This document shows, in pieces, positions 4,653-6,134 of a DNA stretch of 6,134 bases. The translations under genes were made by a program, and so were the position numbers. The stretch covers positions 1-6,134 of the forward strand of contig RPPU01000292.1 in NCBI GenBank assembly GCA_003819975.1, read 5' to 3'. Position 1 is the stretch's first letter, and every line of letters begins with the position of its first letter. This DNA is from Desulfobacteraceae bacterium. Lineage in GTDB: Bacteria > Desulfobacterota > DSM-4660 > Desulfatiglandales > HGW-15. The notes under the pieces are model-generated. The model was not told where the DNA came from and did no database searches. It worked only from the letters and a program-made list of their open reading frames with translations.

Positions 4653-5723
4653 ATGTACAAAAATTTCAAAACCGTTTCCAAAGTGATTTTCGGCCGGGGA
4701 TCTTTCAATCAGATTGAGCAAATTCTGGCGGAAAAATATCAGGACAAAGAGTCCTTCATGGTATTCGTGACGGATGATGTGTTCAAGCAAAAATCGCTGG
4801 CCAAACGCATTCCGCTCAAGGCGAACGACCTTTTGCTGTGGGTCAATGTGATTGACGAGCCCACCACCCGGCAAGTGGACGAGCTGACCGCCCTGGTGAA
4901 GCAGAAGGGCGGGGGGCGTCTGCCCAAAGGCGTGATCGGTATCGGCGGCGGGGCTAGTATGGACTTGGCCAAAGCAGTCTCTTTGATGCTTACCAACCCG
5001 GGCTCGGCCGTGGATTATCAAGGCTGGGACCTGATCAAGAATCCGGCGGTGTATCATATGGCCGTGCCGACCCTGGCCGGCACGGGCGCCGAGGTGTCGC
5101 GCACGACCGTTTTGATCGGTCCGCAAAAAAAGCTGGGCATTAATTCGGATCACACGGTTTTCGACCAGATCGTCATGGATCCGGATTTGTTGGCCGGCGC
5201 GCCGATTGACCAACGTTTTTACACGGGCATGGATTGCTACATCCATTGCATCGAGTCTCTGAACGGCACGTTTTTAAACACCTTCAGCCGGGTTTGCGGA
5301 GAAAAATCTTTTGAACTCTGCCGGAAAGTGTTTCTCGACCCCGGGCCGGAGAGCGACGAGGAACTCATGATGGCCTCTTATTTCGGCGGCATGAGCATTG
5401 CCTATTCCCAGGTCGGGGTCTGCCATGCCCTTTCCTATGGTCTGAGCTTTGTGTTGCATATCCATCACGGCATCGGCAATTGCCTGGTGTTCGACTGTTT
5501 GGAAGAGTACTATCCCGAGGGCGTGGTCGAGTTTCGGGAAATGATGGCCAAACATCACATTAAGCTGCCCAAGGGTGTCACTAAAGAGTTATCCGCGGCG
5601 CAAATGGACAAGATGGCGGAGGTCGCTTTGGGGCTCGATCCTTTGTGGGAAAACGCGCTGGGGTCGGATTGGCGGAAAAAAATAGACAAGGAAAAGGTCA
5701 AGGCGCTTTATCGGAGGATGTGA
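4653..5723 (+). CDS. kdnB: KdnB: 3-deoxy-manno-octulosonate 8-oxidase (iron-type alcohol dehydrogenase family)
   Basis: This 356-residue protein starts at ATG 4653, 5 nt after AAGGAG (4642-4647), and ends at TGA. The dinucleotide-binding GGGASMD loop is at residues 98-104. The expected metal ligands of the group III alcohol dehydrogenase fold are present: D194 and H198 in MDCYIHCIESL, H258 in VCHALSYGLS, and H272 in HHGIGN, with the same 14-residue spacing as in FucO. Long stretches (VIFGRGSF, DLLLWVNV, YQGWDLIKNPAV, VFDQIVMDPDL, YTGMDCYIHC, GGMSIAYSQVG, LEEYYPEGVVEFR) match my memory of Shewanella KdnB. That enzyme oxidises the C8 hydroxyl of Kdo with NAD+, and KdnA then aminates the product. 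The His found four residues after the third ligand in FucO is Tyr262 here, as I recall for Shewanella KdnB. It is cytoplasmic, with no signal peptide. Its promoter is not identified. Confidence 0.93.
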   Translation: MYKNFKTVSKVIFGRGSFNQIEQILAEKYQDKESFMVFVTDDVFKQKSLAKRIPLKANDLLLWVNVIDEPTTRQVDELTALVKQKGGGRLPKGVIGIGGGASMDLAKAVSLMLTNPGSAVDYQGWDLIKNPAVYHMAVPTLAGTGAEVSRTTVLIGPQKKLGINSDHTVFDQIVMDPDLLAGAPIDQRFYTGMDCYIHCIESLNGTFLNTFSRVCGEKSFELCRKVFLDPGPESDEELMMASYFGGMSIAYSQVGVCHALSYGLSFVLHIHHGIGNCLVFDCLEEYYPEGVVEFREMMAKHHIKLPKGVTKELSAAQMDKMAEVALGLDPLWENALGSDWRKKIDKEKVKALYRRM

Positions 5724-5730
5724 AAGAGCA

Positions 5731-5746
5731 GGGGTCCAGGGGTCCG
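5731..5746. repeat. Tandem GGGGTCC pair
   Basis: GGGGTCCA and GGGGTCCG follow each other directly at 5731-5746, a few bases after the kdnB stop. It is one of several short tandem repeats in this spacer. Confidence 0.5.
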
Positions 5747-5770
5747 TAGAGACGATTTTATGTCTCTACG
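5745..5770. repeat. 9 bp-arm palindrome downstream of kdnB
   Basis: CGTAGAGAC (5745-5753) and GTCTCTACG (5762-5770) are perfect complements with an 8 nt AT-rich loop, starting 21 bp after the kdnB stop. No T-run follows. GTAGAGAC palindromes are dispersed in many genomes; here it could also protect the 3' end of the kdnB messenger. Confidence 0.6.
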
Positions 5771-5791
5771 TTCGAGGGTTCAAGGGTGAAG
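5770..5791. repeat. Degenerate GTTCRAGG tandem repeat
   Basis: GTTCGAGG, GTTCAAGG and a truncated GTGAAG follow each other directly after the palindrome. It is a decaying 8 bp tandem repeat. Confidence 0.45.
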
Positions 5792-5821
5792 AAAGAGACA
5801 AATATCGAATTCCGAGGAAGG

Positions 5822-5856
5822 GCCTAAAGTTAAAAATGACTAAAGTGCCTAAAGTT
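5822..5856. repeat. Degenerate GCCTAAAGT repeat
   Basis: GCCTAAAGTT (5822-5831), GACTAAAGTG (5838-5847) and GCCTAAAGTT (5847-5856) are three copies of a 9-10 bp unit, two of them identical. Confidence 0.55.
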
Positions 5857-5905
5857 GTTTCGGTTCCGGCTAATAATCTATAGCCCTAAACGCCTGATTC
5901 CTTAA

Positions 5906-5928
5906 CCGTGAACTGTGAACCGTGAACC
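5906..5928. repeat. Three heptamers CYGTGAA in tandem
   Basis: CCGTGAA, CTGTGAA and CCGTGAA run without gaps from 5906 to 5926, followed by CC. Seven is not a multiple of three and no gene is present, so this is non-coding repeat DNA. Confidence 0.65.
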
Positions 5929-6009
5929 AGATAACCTTAATCGGTATTTGTCGAAAACTTTTGGTTGGCATTTTCATCGCTTCAAAATATGGCGATTGGG
6001 GGAAAGTAA

Positions 6010-6134
<125 letters not shown>

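Noticed and set aside
4623..5246. 207-codon open frame on the minus strand
   Set aside because: It lies antisense to kdnB, has no recognisable domains and low-complexity composition rich in His, Arg and Gln. kdnB is unambiguous on the plus strand.

Overview
The window looks like a piece of the genome of a Gram-negative-type bacterium with moderate GC, probably an uncultured lineage. The Gram-negative inference rests on two adjacent genes for a modified Kdo sugar of lipopolysaccharide (LPS). The spacers hold several short palindromes and degenerate 7-9 bp tandem repeats of a kind I associate with candidate-phylum genomes such as Omnitrophota. That placement is a guess, not a result.

Layout, left to right, with all genes on the + strand: (1) positions 1-1121, an M20-family amidohydrolase lacking its first residues at the window edge; (2) 1122-1435, a spacer that begins with a short unrecognised reading-frame tail (to 1260); (3) 1436-2189, an AbiEi-like type IV antitoxin with a near-consensus promoter and a clear inverted-repeat operator, followed by what may be the wreck of a partner gene (2179-2393); (4) 2394-2760, a spacer holding a structured element closed by a perfect 10 bp stem (2428-2546), a good promoter (2663-2691) and a leader hairpin (2708-2739); (5) 2761-3957, kdnA, an 8-amino-Kdo aminotransferase; (6) 3958-4652, about 695 bp without a gene, packed with palindromic elements; (7) 4653-5723, kdnB, the Kdo 8-oxidase of the iron-dependent alcohol dehydrogenase fold; (8) 5724-6012, a spacer of short tandem repeats and one palindrome; (9) 6013-6134, the first 40 codons of thymidylate kinase (tmk), which must start at TTG.

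The functional core is the kdnA/kdnB pair. In Shewanella oneidensis, KdnB oxidises C8 of Kdo with NAD+ and KdnA transaminates the product to 8-amino-3,8-dideoxy-manno-octulosonate (Kdo8N), which replaces Kdo in the LPS inner core. Both proteins here keep the family's active-site residues, so the host probably makes Kdo8N. Unusually, the two genes are separated by a large repeat island, so they are probably expressed from separate promoters. The amidohydrolase, the antitoxin and tmk have no evident link to this pathway.
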